Positions 56,890-64,000 of a stretch of 64,000 nt of DNA are shown in pieces (position 1 is the first letter of the stretch; each line of letters begins with the position of its first letter). Made by a program: the position numbers and the translations under genes. Under the pieces are notes generated by a model. That model did not search any database and was not told the origin of the DNA. It saw only the letters and a list, made by a program, of their open reading frames with translations. This stretch comes from Paraglaciecola sp. MB-3u-78 (GTDB taxonomy: Bacteria > Pseudomonadota > Gammaproteobacteria > Enterobacterales > Alteromonadaceae), in assembly GCF_002835935.1 (NCBI RefSeq), contig NZ_PJCF01000003.1:1-64000 (forward strand), given 5' to 3'.

Positions 56890-58581
56890 ATGAAAATATC
56901 TTTAATAATGAGTCTGTTAACCCTGATTTTGTGTAGCTCGCACAGCAATGCTTATGACCGAATTACGGGTGAACCTTTTGCCTCTCGTTCTGAAGTAATA
57001 GCTCAAAACGCCATGGTGGCGACGAGTCAGCCATTAGCGACTCAGGTGGGGTTGGAAATTCTAAGGCAGGGCGGTAATGCCATCGATGCGGCTATTGCCG
57101 CCAATGCTATGTTAGGACTGGTTGAGCCAACTGGCAGTGGTATAGGTGGTGATTTGTTTGCCATCGTTTGGGATGCAAAAACCCAGAAACTATATGGACT
57201 CAATGCATCGGGTCGCTCACCAAAATCGCTCACCTTAGAGCATTTCAAGTTACAAGGACTAGACAGTATTCCTTCCTATGGGCCTTTGCCCGTATCTGTT
57301 CCCGGTGTGGTAGATGGTTGGTTCGAACTGCATACTAAGTTTGGCAGTTTACCCATGACCAACATTCTTTCACCGAGTATCGAATATGCAAAAAAGGGTT
57401 TCCCTGTTAGTGAGTTAGTGGCTTATTACATGCAACGCAGTGTGCCTAAGTTGAGCAAATTTGAGGGGTTTAAAGAAACCTATATGCCAAATGGCAAAGC
57501 GCCAGTTAAAGGTCAGATATTCAAAAATAAAGGCTTAGCCGTCACTTATGAAAAAATCGCAACAGGTGGCCGAGATGTCTTTTATAAAGGTGATATTGCA
57601 CGCTCAATCGCTGCTTACATGAAGGAACAAGGTGGTTTTTTAAGTTATGAAGACTTGGCCAGTCACACCTCTGAGTGGGTCGAGCCAGTTTCAACCAATT
57701 ATAAGGGGTATGATGTTTGGGAGTTACCACCAAATGGTCAGGGCATCGCTGCTCTACAAATTCTGAATGTCTTGGAACAGTTTGATGTTGAGGGCATGGG
57801 ATTTGGTTCTGAGCAATATATTCATACTTTTGTCGAAGCAAAAAAACTGGCCTTTGAAGACCGTGCGAAGTATTACGCGGATCCAGCTTTTAATGACATT
57901 CCTGTCGATTGGTTAATCTCTAAAGAATATGCTCAACAGCGCCGCAAGTTAATTGATACAAACAAAGTCGCCAAGCGTGTTGATGCAGGGTTGAATGAAG
58001 GGGACACCATTTACCTCACTACGGCAGATAAAGACGGAAATATGGTATCCCTTATTCAAAGTAATTACCGTGGCATGGGTTCGGGTATGACACCCACTGG
58101 GTTGGGGTTTATTCTTCAAGACAGAGGCGAGTTGTTTAGTTTACAAAAAGGACACTTTAATGTTTATACGCCAAATAAACGCCCTTTTCATACTATTATC
58201 CCGGCTTTTATCACGCGTAATGGCCAGCCTTGGCTTAGTTTTGGGGTGATGGGTGGGGGGACGCAACCGCAAATGCATGCACAAATTGTGGTGAATTTGA
58301 TAGATTTTGGGATGAATTTACAAGAAGCAGGAGATGCACCTCGGATGTTACATTCTGGCTCTAGCCAACCGACAGGTGAGTCAATGACAGACGGTGGTTA
58401 TGTCAGCTTAGAGTCGGGCTTCGATCCTCAGGTAAGGAGAGAGCTGATTAAGAAGGGTCATATACTCCGTGATGTAGTCGGTTCCTATGGTGGCTATCAA
58501 GCTATTATGCGTGATCCAAAAACAGGAGTATATTACGGTGCATCTGAAAGTCGAAAAGATGGGCAAGCGGCGGGTTATTAG
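56890..58581 (+). CDS. ggt: Gamma-glutamyltransferase
   Basis: Ggt is a periplasmic N-terminal-nucleophile enzyme that cleaves glutathione and transfers gamma-glutamyl groups. A signal peptide (IMSLLTLILCSSHSNA) is followed by ATSQPLATQVGLEILRQGGN and GSGIGGDLFAIVWDA. The autoprocessing site lies at Thr377/Thr378 (IYLTTADKDGNMVSL), and the small-subunit motifs VMGGGTQPQMHAQI and YYGASESRKDGQAAGY are present. The LTTADKDGN site differs from the TTHYSVVD of E. coli Ggt, as in the acylase-like branch, so the preferred substrate may differ. It is monocistronic. Confidence 0.88.
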   Translation: MKISLIMSLLTLILCSSHSNAYDRITGEPFASRSEVIAQNAMVATSQPLATQVGLEILRQGGNAIDAAIAANAMLGLVEPTGSGIGGDLFAIVWDAKTQKLYGLNASGRSPKSLTLEHFKLQGLDSIPSYGPLPVSVPGVVDGWFELHTKFGSLPMTNILSPSIEYAKKGFPVSELVAYYMQRSVPKLSKFEGFKETYMPNGKAPVKGQIFKNKGLAVTYEKIATGGRDVFYKGDIARSIAAYMKEQGGFLSYEDLASHTSEWVEPVSTNYKGYDVWELPPNGQGIAALQILNVLEQFDVEGMGFGSEQYIHTFVEAKKLAFEDRAKYYADPAFNDIPVDWLISKEYAQQRRKLIDTNKVAKRVDAGLNEGDTIYLTTADKDGNMVSLIQSNYRGMGSGMTPTGLGFILQDRGELFSLQKGHFNVYTPNKRPFHTIIPAFITRNGQPWLSFGVMGGGTQPQMHAQIVVNLIDFGMNLQEAGDAPRMLHSGSSQPTGESMTDGGYVSLESGFDPQVRRELIKKGHILRDVVGSYGGYQAIMRDPKTGVYYGASESRKDGQAAGY

Positions 58582-58703
58582 TTTTTAATCAAAGTGCATA
58601 CCTTAATATATAATGACGGTTGCTGTAACAGTGCAAAGAAAAACACTAAGTTTCAATACGCTATGTTGGTTTTAATTACTAATTACATGGGAATGTTAAA
58701 AAA

Positions 58704-59579
58704 ATGAGAATTCTCTTATTCTTGGGTACAAATATCGCCGTTATGGCGTTATTAGGGCTAACCTTTAGTCTATTTGGGATCCAAGGGTTATTGGCTGACA
58801 ACGGGGTTGACCTTAACCTCAACGCTTTGCTTGTGTATGCCGCAGTGATAGGTTTCAGTGGTGCTTTCATCTCGTTGTTTTTATCCAAGTTTATGGCTAA
58901 GCGCAGTATGCAAGTACATATCATTGTAACTGCTGAAAATCATACTGAACGCTGGTTAGTCGACACCGTACAAAATATGGCTAAAACCGCAGGTATTGGG
59001 ATGCCAGAAGTGGGTATTTTTACTCATTCCTCACCTAATGCTTTTGCCACAGGTTGGAATAAAAATAATGCCTTAGTTGCTGTCAGTACTGGGCTTTTGG
59101 ATTCTATGACGAAAAACGAAGTAGAAGCGGTGCTTGCCCATGAAGTCAGTCATGTGGCAAATGGTGACATGGTCACCATGACCCTTATTCAAGGTGTGGT
59201 GAATACCTTTGTGGTGTTTTTATCACGTATCATTGGCCATGTTGTTGACCGTGTTGTATTTAGAGTGGAGCGTGGCCATGGACCCGCATTTTGGATTGTG
59301 TCTTTTATCGCTGAGATTATGCTTGGGTTATTTGCCACTATGATTGTTATGTGGTTTTCGCGATACCGAGAATATAAGGCCGACGCGGGCGGTGCAACAT
59401 TAGCTGGGCGAAAAAACATGATCGCTGCACTTGAACGTTTGCAAAGTTTTAAAGGTGCGCCTGAGTTACCAGATGAAATGGCAGCGTTAGCCATTAATGC
59501 GGGTAAGGTACAAGCTATTTTCTCAAGCCATCCACCATTGGAACAGCGCATCAAAGCATTGCAAAATTCAAGGCCGTAG
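58704..59579 (+). CDS. htpX: Membrane protease HtpX
   Basis: HtpX is an inner-membrane zinc peptidase that works with FtsH in membrane protein quality control. Two N-terminal membrane segments (TNIAVMALLGLTFSLFGIQG and LLVYAAVIGFSGAFISLFLS), the zinc site VLAHEVSHVANGDM, the later segments and SRYREYKADAGGA with the third ligand are present. At 291 residues the length fits. It stands a few bases before the Dyp-type peroxidase gene and is probably cotranscribed with it. Confidence 0.95.
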   Translation: MRILLFLGTNIAVMALLGLTFSLFGIQGLLADNGVDLNLNALLVYAAVIGFSGAFISLFLSKFMAKRSMQVHIIVTAENHTERWLVDTVQNMAKTAGIGMPEVGIFTHSSPNAFATGWNKNNALVAVSTGLLDSMTKNEVEAVLAHEVSHVANGDMVTMTLIQGVVNTFVVFLSRIIGHVVDRVVFRVERGHGPAFWIVSFIAEIMLGLFATMIVMWFSRYREYKADAGGATLAGRKNMIAALERLQSFKGAPELPDEMAALAINAGKVQAIFSSHPPLEQRIKALQNSRP

Positions 59580-59583
59580 CACT

Positions 59584-60507
59584 ATGACTCAAGCCCAAAA
59601 AGGTATCTGCGCCGAACCTAATTTACACGCCTTGTTTTTGACTTTCACCGTAGTTGACGATGACCCTCAAGCTATGCGCGTTAAATTAGTGCGGATTTTA
59701 GATTTATTATCTTATTTCGATGATGAGTATTACGAAGCTATGGTGTCCGGTGTGCTCGCCATAGGCACCAATTATTGGTATGAGCTGTATCCAGATATTA
59801 TCCCAAGAGAGCTCGCTCCCTTTCCTGATATACACTGCGAAGACCGAAATGCCCCGAATTCTCCCGGTGACTTATTTATTCTGATTAAGGCTGACCGGAT
59901 TGATATTTGTCATGCTATTGGGGTTGAAATTATTCAATTGTTAAAGCCCCATGTAGATTTATATGAGGAGGTAAGAGGATTTAGATATTTAGATGGTAGA
60001 GACTTAACCGGTTTTGTTGACGGTGCTGAGAATCCCAGAGGCATGAAAAAATTTGATGTCGCAATAGTGGGAGACGATGATCCTGATTTTACTGGCGGAA
60101 GCTACCTACATATCCAACGTTATCAGCACAATATGCAAAAGTGGCAGTTATTACCCCTTGCTAAACAACAGCATATTATTGGTCGAGGAAAAACCGACAA
60201 CACATTACTCGACGGAACCGATCTAGCTTCCGATTCGCATACCGCCCGTACTCAATTAGCCACCCCAAATAAAAATACCAGCGCAATGCTCACACAGAAT
60301 ATGCCTTATGGAGACATGTCCACTCAGGGGTTGTTTTTTGTATCTTGTGCGAATAGTCCACAACCCTTCATTAAACTGCTTCAAAGCCGGGTGATTGCTG
60401 ATGAAGATGGCAATTACGACAAGTTACTGGACTTCACTACAGCCGAAACTGGTGGTGCTTTTTTTGCACCATCTGTTACCTTTATTAAACAACAAGCTAA
60501 AGACTAA
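59584..60507 (+). CDS. Dyp-type peroxidase
   Basis: It is a haem peroxidase of the dye-decolorising family. The GXXDG motif is FVDGAENPRG with the distal aspartate, and the proximal histidine is probably in ASDSHTARTQLATP. The C-terminal GLFFVSCANSPQPFIKLLQ is typical. ATG at 59584, four bases after htpX, gives 307 residues. The longer frame from 59497 would overlap htpX and is rejected. No encapsulin gene or Tat signal is seen, so it is likely a cytoplasmic peroxidase. Confidence 0.9.
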   Translation: MTQAQKGICAEPNLHALFLTFTVVDDDPQAMRVKLVRILDLLSYFDDEYYEAMVSGVLAIGTNYWYELYPDIIPRELAPFPDIHCEDRNAPNSPGDLFILIKADRIDICHAIGVEIIQLLKPHVDLYEEVRGFRYLDGRDLTGFVDGAENPRGMKKFDVAIVGDDDPDFTGGSYLHIQRYQHNMQKWQLLPLAKQQHIIGRGKTDNTLLDGTDLASDSHTARTQLATPNKNTSAMLTQNMPYGDMSTQGLFFVSCANSPQPFIKLLQSRVIADEDGNYDKLLDFTTAETGGAFFAPSVTFIKQQAKD

Positions 60508-60510
60508 GTT

Positions 60511-60930
60511 TTGTACAAACATATTGGACAATGCATGTGTGGTTCAGTCAGTATTCAATTTTATAGCCCAAAAAACATCACTGCCTACTCCCCGCAAAAA
60601 TATGATTGCCAATATTGTATGCAACGATGTATCGATTACCTTTCAGACCCACTAGGTCAAATTAGCCTTGCCTCTTGCTCCCCTTTCCTAGAAGAAAAAC
60701 AAGGCTTTGGACAAGCTACATTTCTGTTGTGCCCCAGTTGCCAAGGTGTTGTGGCGGTTGGTTACATTGGAAAGGATTTTTCGGTAGGTAGTCTTAATGC
60801 TACGCATTTAAATGAAGTTGATAAAGTCCAGAGAAATGTAGTTGTTTCGCCTAAAGCTTTAGATAGAACTGAAAAAATAACACGCTGGCGAGAGTTGTGG
60901 TCGGAGATCTTGGTGGTAGTGAAGTGTTGA
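60511..60930 (+). CDS. GFA/CENP-V-like zinc protein
   Basis: The 139-residue protein has the paired cysteine pattern of glutathione-dependent formaldehyde-activating-like proteins: GQCMCGSVSI near the start, YDCQYCMQRC in the middle and FLLCPSCQGVV later. These would bind two zinc ions. The fold is shared with CENP-V and many uncharacterised proteins, so the function is open. The start is TTG at 60511, three bases past the peroxidase stop, suggesting cotranscription. Confidence 0.7.
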   Translation: MYKHIGQCMCGSVSIQFYSPKNITAYSPQKYDCQYCMQRCIDYLSDPLGQISLASCSPFLEEKQGFGQATFLLCPSCQGVVAVGYIGKDFSVGSLNATHLNEVDKVQRNVVVSPKALDRTEKITRWRELWSEILVVVKC

Positions 60931-61008
60931 GGTTCTGTTTAATATTTTTGACACCTAGGGTTTTATTTGACATTGCCTCTCTTTATATAAATGATCTTTA
61001 AAAGGACG

Positions 61009-62166
61009 TTATGAAACATATTGATGAGTATCTTTGCCAATGATTTCTTTATATAACTCTGGGTCGGTTGCGCCCTCAGTACCAATCATTAGAATAACGG
61101 AGTGCTCATTAATGTTAGCCGACTGGGCAAGTTCAGGATTATCTACCATTGTCTTTAAAGTAATTAAACCCGACGCTGAACATTCACCGCCAACAATGTT
61201 AGGTCGCTCACCTTTAGACTCTGCCAAAAAACGCATCATCGGTTTTACACCTTCATCGCTCACAGTAAGAACATGACTAGTACCATGGCGCAATATTGGC
61301 CAGGCTAATTCAGAAACCTCACCACAAGAAAGCCCAGCCATTATGGTTTCATCAACGATATCTACCAGGTAGATTTCATCACGTTGCATGCTCTCTAATA
61401 CACAATCCGACATATATGATTCCATCACAATAACTTCTGGTAAATCCTCACGCCAGTACTTCCAAAAATAAGCTATTAACGCACCAGCCATGCCACCACA
61501 ACCAGCTTGCAAAATGATATGCGTCAGTGTTTCTTTTTGTCCTTCTAATTGCTCGATCGTTTCGGCGGCTAATACGGTGTAACCCGCCATTACTTGTGTG
61601 GGTATTTCGCGATAACCTTCCCATGAGGTATCAGAAACTATCTGCCAGTCATGCTCCTCTGCCATTTTAATACATGCGGCAATCGAATCATCATAGTTAC
61701 CCTCTACACGATGCACTATTGCGCCATTAGCAGCTAAGCTTTCAGCTCGCCCTTCGCTAACACCTGCATGAATAAATATATGACAAGGAATATTCTTTTG
61801 TTGCGCTCCCCAAGATACTGATCGACCGTGATTACCATCGGTTGCAGTACACACAGTCAGTGGTGAATCATCGCCTGCTGTAACACGTGTTTCTAATACA
61901 TACTGTACTGCGTAAGCGCCACCTAAGGCTTTAAAAGCACCTAGGTTCAAGCGTGTTGATTCGTCTTTGTAATAAACCTTAGCTACGCCCATTTGCTGTG
62001 CAAAATCATCTAATGAAATCAAATTGGTGTGCTTGTAATCTGGCCATTGTGTGATCGATTGAAAAGCTTTCTTGCATTTACCTTTAGGGAAAAGTTCGTC
62101 AGCAACCTTGTGCATAGCATTGTTTTGCTTAGGGTTTTTATAGTAATTTATATATGAATATTTCAT
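61009..62166 (-). CDS. dpaL: Diaminopropionate ammonia-lyase-like PLP enzyme
   Basis: It is a fold-type II PLP enzyme like E. coli YgeX, which splits 2,3-diaminopropionate to pyruvate and ammonia. The PLP lysine is in LNLGAFKALGGAYAV, and TATDGNHGRSVSWGAQQ, DTSWEGYREIPTQVMAGY and QAGCGGMAGALIAYFW follow. IMAGLSCGEVSELAWPILR and the closing VILMIGTEGATDPELY complete the family pattern. ATG at 62166 (MKYSYIN) fits homologues best; 62178 and GTG 62232 are alternatives. It lies alone beside an IS1595 element and an Rhs tip, so it may be part of an acquired segment. Confidence 0.8.
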   Translation of the reverse strand: MKYSYINYYKNPKQNNAMHKVADELFPKGKCKKAFQSITQWPDYKHTNLISLDDFAQQMGVAKVYYKDESTRLNLGAFKALGGAYAVQYVLETRVTAGDDSPLTVCTATDGNHGRSVSWGAQQKNIPCHIFIHAGVSEGRAESLAANGAIVHRVEGNYDDSIAACIKMAEEHDWQIVSDTSWEGYREIPTQVMAGYTVLAAETIEQLEGQKETLTHIILQAGCGGMAGALIAYFWKYWREDLPEVIVMESYMSDCVLESMQRDEIYLVDIVDETIMAGLSCGEVSELAWPILRHGTSHVLTVSDEGVKPMMRFLAESKGERPNIVGGECSASGLITLKTMVDNPELAQSANINEHSVILMIGTEGATDPELYKEIIGKDTHQYVS

Positions 62167-62271
62167 TTTTTTCTTCATGTAACAAGATAAAGGATAGAAG
62201 AACCCCAGAAAAGATGAGGGAATGTCTTTCACTAATGATTTGTTAAATCATTGTAAGTGTCGTTAGGATAA

Positions 62272-62279
62272 TAAAAGTA
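62272..62279. repeat. Target site duplication, left copy (TAAAAGTA)
   Basis: TAAAAGTA lies directly before the left end of the IS1595 element. The identical copy is at 63254-63261. Confidence 0.88.
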
Positions 62280-63253
62280 CATGCTTCTCCATTTAACTCA
62301 GGTTGATTTTAAAGGAGTATGAATAATTGCCAAGTTTAACAATCGATTAGGTATTTGTTTTTCCACAAAACGGCGATTATACCGATAACAAAACTCATTC
62401 AAGTATTCTTGTAAGTAATTACCCGTAACGCCATGAAACGTGCCCAACAAAAACGTTTTCAAATTACCTATCGCGATATGAACCCAAGGCAACCATTCGT
62501 CTACCTTTTCACTTGGCGTGACTCTTGGCTCATGTTGCTGTGTTTTATCTATAATATTTAACGCAGGATAAGCATCCGTTCTGACATGCTGATTAGCTAA
62601 AAGGTGATGTGATACAAATTCTTTTACTGTTTTAAAATTCACATTTTTAACCGCTTTCATTGCGATAAACCCTGCCTTTTTATGCTTGTTTTCACATGCT
62701 ATGATAATGGGGGTTTTCCCTTCTGCTCCACGACCACGCTTGCCTTTGTGCTTACCGCCAACAAAGGCATCATCTAACTCTATTGTGCCCGACAATCGGT
62801 AGAGGCTATCCCTGTGTCCCATAGCCGCTCTCACTTTCGTTAACATAAGCCGAGCAGTCTTCCAATTCACTTCAATAAGCTTGCTTAGCCTTAACGCTGA
62901 AATACTGCCTTTGTCTGAGCCTATAAAATACAGTGCCCAAAACCATTTGAGTAACGGTAGATGACTACCATGAAATAAAGTACCTGACATCACCGATGTT
63001 TGCTTATGACAATGGCTGCATTCGGTTAATTCTCGGCAGTGAAGGTCAATCCCATTGTCGTGACCACATTGAGGACACATAAACCCATTAGGCCACTTCA
63101 TTTCCTTCAGATACTGGAGACAATCTTTATTCGTTCTGAATTGCTGTTGCCACGTTAAAAAACTGGCTTCTGGCGTGTTCATGTTCGAACTCCCTTAAAC
63201 TGTTTATTTTCATATACAGTTTAGTTCATGCCTGAGCAAAGTGGAGAAGCATG
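62280..63253 (-). mobile_element. IS1595-family element (complete)
   Basis: The 974-bp element has imperfect inverted ends beginning CATGCTTCTCC on both sides and continuing TTTAACTCAGG against TTTGCTCAGG. The exact 8-bp direct repeat TAAAAGTA flanks it at 62272-62279 and 63254-63261, the target duplication length of this family. It carries one intact transposase gene on the minus strand and appears recent. Confidence 0.9.
62298..63182 (-). CDS. IS1595-family transposase
   Basis: The 294-residue protein has an N-terminal zinc ribbon (GFMCPQCGHDNG, ECSHCHKQTSVMSGTLFHGS). A helical region (LRLSKLIEVNWKTARLMLTK) follows, then the DDE/N core: TIELDDAFVGGKHKGKRGRG, VRTDAYPAL, and the WVHIAIGNLKTFLLGTFHGV ending with YLNEFCYRYNRR. 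This is the ISXO2-like/IS1595 type. Start, stop and motifs are intact, so it may be active. Confidence 0.93.
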   Translation of the reverse strand: MNTPEASFLTWQQQFRTNKDCLQYLKEMKWPNGFMCPQCGHDNGIDLHCRELTECSHCHKQTSVMSGTLFHGSHLPLLKWFWALYFIGSDKGSISALRLSKLIEVNWKTARLMLTKVRAAMGHRDSLYRLSGTIELDDAFVGGKHKGKRGRGAEGKTPIIIACENKHKKAGFIAMKAVKNVNFKTVKEFVSHHLLANQHVRTDAYPALNIIDKTQQHEPRVTPSEKVDEWLPWVHIAIGNLKTFLLGTFHGVTGNYLQEYLNEFCYRYNRRFVEKQIPNRLLNLAIIHTPLKST

Positions 63254-63261
63254 TAAAAGTA
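63254..63261. repeat. Target site duplication, right copy (TAAAAGTA)
   Basis: TAAAAGTA lies directly after the right end of the IS1595 element. The identical copy is at 62272-62279. Confidence 0.88.
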
Positions 63262-63404
63262 TATCAAAACCAGATGATTAAAAATTATCAGGTTAGACCT
63301 ACATTTGACTAAATCCTATCATTTTTGTATTTGCGTGATCTATTAATATCGATAAGGCAGACATTGCAATAATTAAAGCACTGAAATAAGAGAAGTTAGA
63401 GTCA

Positions 63405-64000
63405 ATATTGGACTAACGTATATGCAGGCACGATACTATGATCCAGTTATCGGGCGGTTTTATAGTAATGACCCGATTGGATTTAGGGATGTGCACTCGT
63501 TTAATCGTTATGCTTATGCGAATAATAATCCGTATAAGTATATAGACCCAGACGGTCGCGAAACCCGCTTGATGGTGGAGGCACATCATTTAGATATGGA
63601 TGTGGTCAATGGGAATATGACAGCAGGTGATCGGCTCGAAATTAGTGGTGCTCAAGCTGTGGGAGCAGCTATCGGCACTGTAGCTGCTGCCGGCGCAACT
63701 GCTTGCGCTGCTTCAGGAGCCTGTGCAGCGGCTGTTACAACTGCTGCTGCGACACAAGTTGGAAGCTCCATTAAAACTGATGGCTCCACAACTGCTAGTA
63801 GTATAAAAGCAAAAGCCGAGTCAGTTGGCTTCAAGCCAAGCCAAAGCGCAAATGGGCCATTGAAAATGGTTGACGAAAATGGGAAGGCGCGTGTAACTAT
63901 TAAAGGTGGTAGTCAACGAGCACCCAGAAGCGATGGACCGCACGTTGAATTAAAAGACTCATCAGGCCAAAGAGTCAATCCTGCTGGGCAACCAGTGACA
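63405..64000 (+). CDS. Orphan Rhs C-terminal tip with toxin-like domain (partial, runs off end)
   Basis: From about 63405 the frame reads NIGLTYMQARYYDPVIGRFY, then SNDPIGFRDVHSFNRYAYAN and NNPYKYIDPDGRE, the conserved end of the Rhs core. A variable C-terminal region follows: an alanine-rich segment, then GFKPSQSANGPLKMVDENGK, ARVTIKGGSQRAPRSDGPHV and NPAGQPVT at the window edge. The last part resembles polymorphic toxin domains of the Ntox24 kind; this match is from memory. No YD repeats lie upstream, where a stop at 63374 precedes it. ATG at 63422 is the first start. An immunity gene would be expected just beyond the window. Confidence 0.75.

Noticed and set aside
59189..59554. 121-residue frame opposite htpX
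   Set aside because: Shadow of htpX, whose catalytic motifs are intact.
63652..63834. 60-residue alanine-rich frame on the minus strand
   Set aside because: It mirrors the alanine-rich linker of the Rhs tip.

Overview
The window is chromosomal DNA of a marine gammaproteobacterium, most likely from the Alteromonadales (Alteromonas/Glaciecola/Paraglaciecola type). The evidence is AT-leaning coding DNA, the murB-birA-coaX / tRNA Thr-Tyr-Gly-Thr / tuf block, an argR-mdh divergent pair, a second EF-G gene, a GlyGly-CTERM protein, and gammaproteobacterial S10-operon proteins. The genus is inferred from gene content and is not proven here.

Layout. 1-5750 is a graveyard. It begins with the edge of an IS630-type transposase gene, then three adjacent decayed tyrosine recombinase genes (a RIT-like trio), then a decayed exopolysaccharide export operon (outer-membrane barrel, Wza, Wzz, tyrosine-kinase tail). 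5820-10320 is housekeeping: murB-birA-coaX with overlapping genes, four tRNAs and tuf. 10462-27100 is mixed. It holds an aldo/keto reductase, a cyclophilin with a C-terminal sorting tail, a broken DM13 lipoprotein gene, an FKBP isomerase and a second-type EF-G. It also holds a diguanylate cyclase gene split exactly by an IS110/IS1111-type element, then cytochrome c', cytochrome b561, a propeller-amidohydrolase fusion and a GAF-containing PilB/GspE ATPase. 27230-32441 is the complete S10 operon, rpsJ to rpsQ, with its promoter and leader. It ends at a terminator and a decayed IS630 copy where the spc operon would be expected. 33341-50600 is ordinary chromosome: S41 peptidase, PqiA-like protein, argR, mdh, small envelope proteins, DsbA-like protein, dcp, purU, thpR, hrpB and mrcB. 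50805-53102 is a single gene joining cysteine desulfurase, metallo-beta-lactamase-fold and rhodanese domains. A degraded second copy of the mrcB 3' end follows it. 54851-56720 is glnK-amtB with a sigma-54 promoter and an NtrC-like site. ggt, htpX, a Dyp-type peroxidase and a GFA-like protein follow. 61009-64000 is accessory: a diaminopropionate ammonia-lyase-like gene, a complete IS1595-family element with an 8-bp target duplication, and a truncated Rhs C-terminal tip running off the end.

How the genes work together. The tRNA-tuf and S10 blocks serve translation. hrpB-mrcB and murB serve RNA metabolism and wall synthesis. glnK-amtB form a nitrogen-controlled ammonium uptake unit. The cytochrome c'/b561 pair probably forms a small electron-transfer module.

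The most striking signal is the IS1111-type element. Removing 17365-18890 restores the interrupted reading frame perfectly. The non-coding tail downstream of its recombinase gene carries a stem-loop whose loop matches both sides of the reconstructed target, as expected of a bridge RNA/seekRNA guide. Other points of interest are the triple-domain sulfur enzyme, the duplicated mrcB end, the broken-up ribosomal gene clusters and the orphan Rhs tip.
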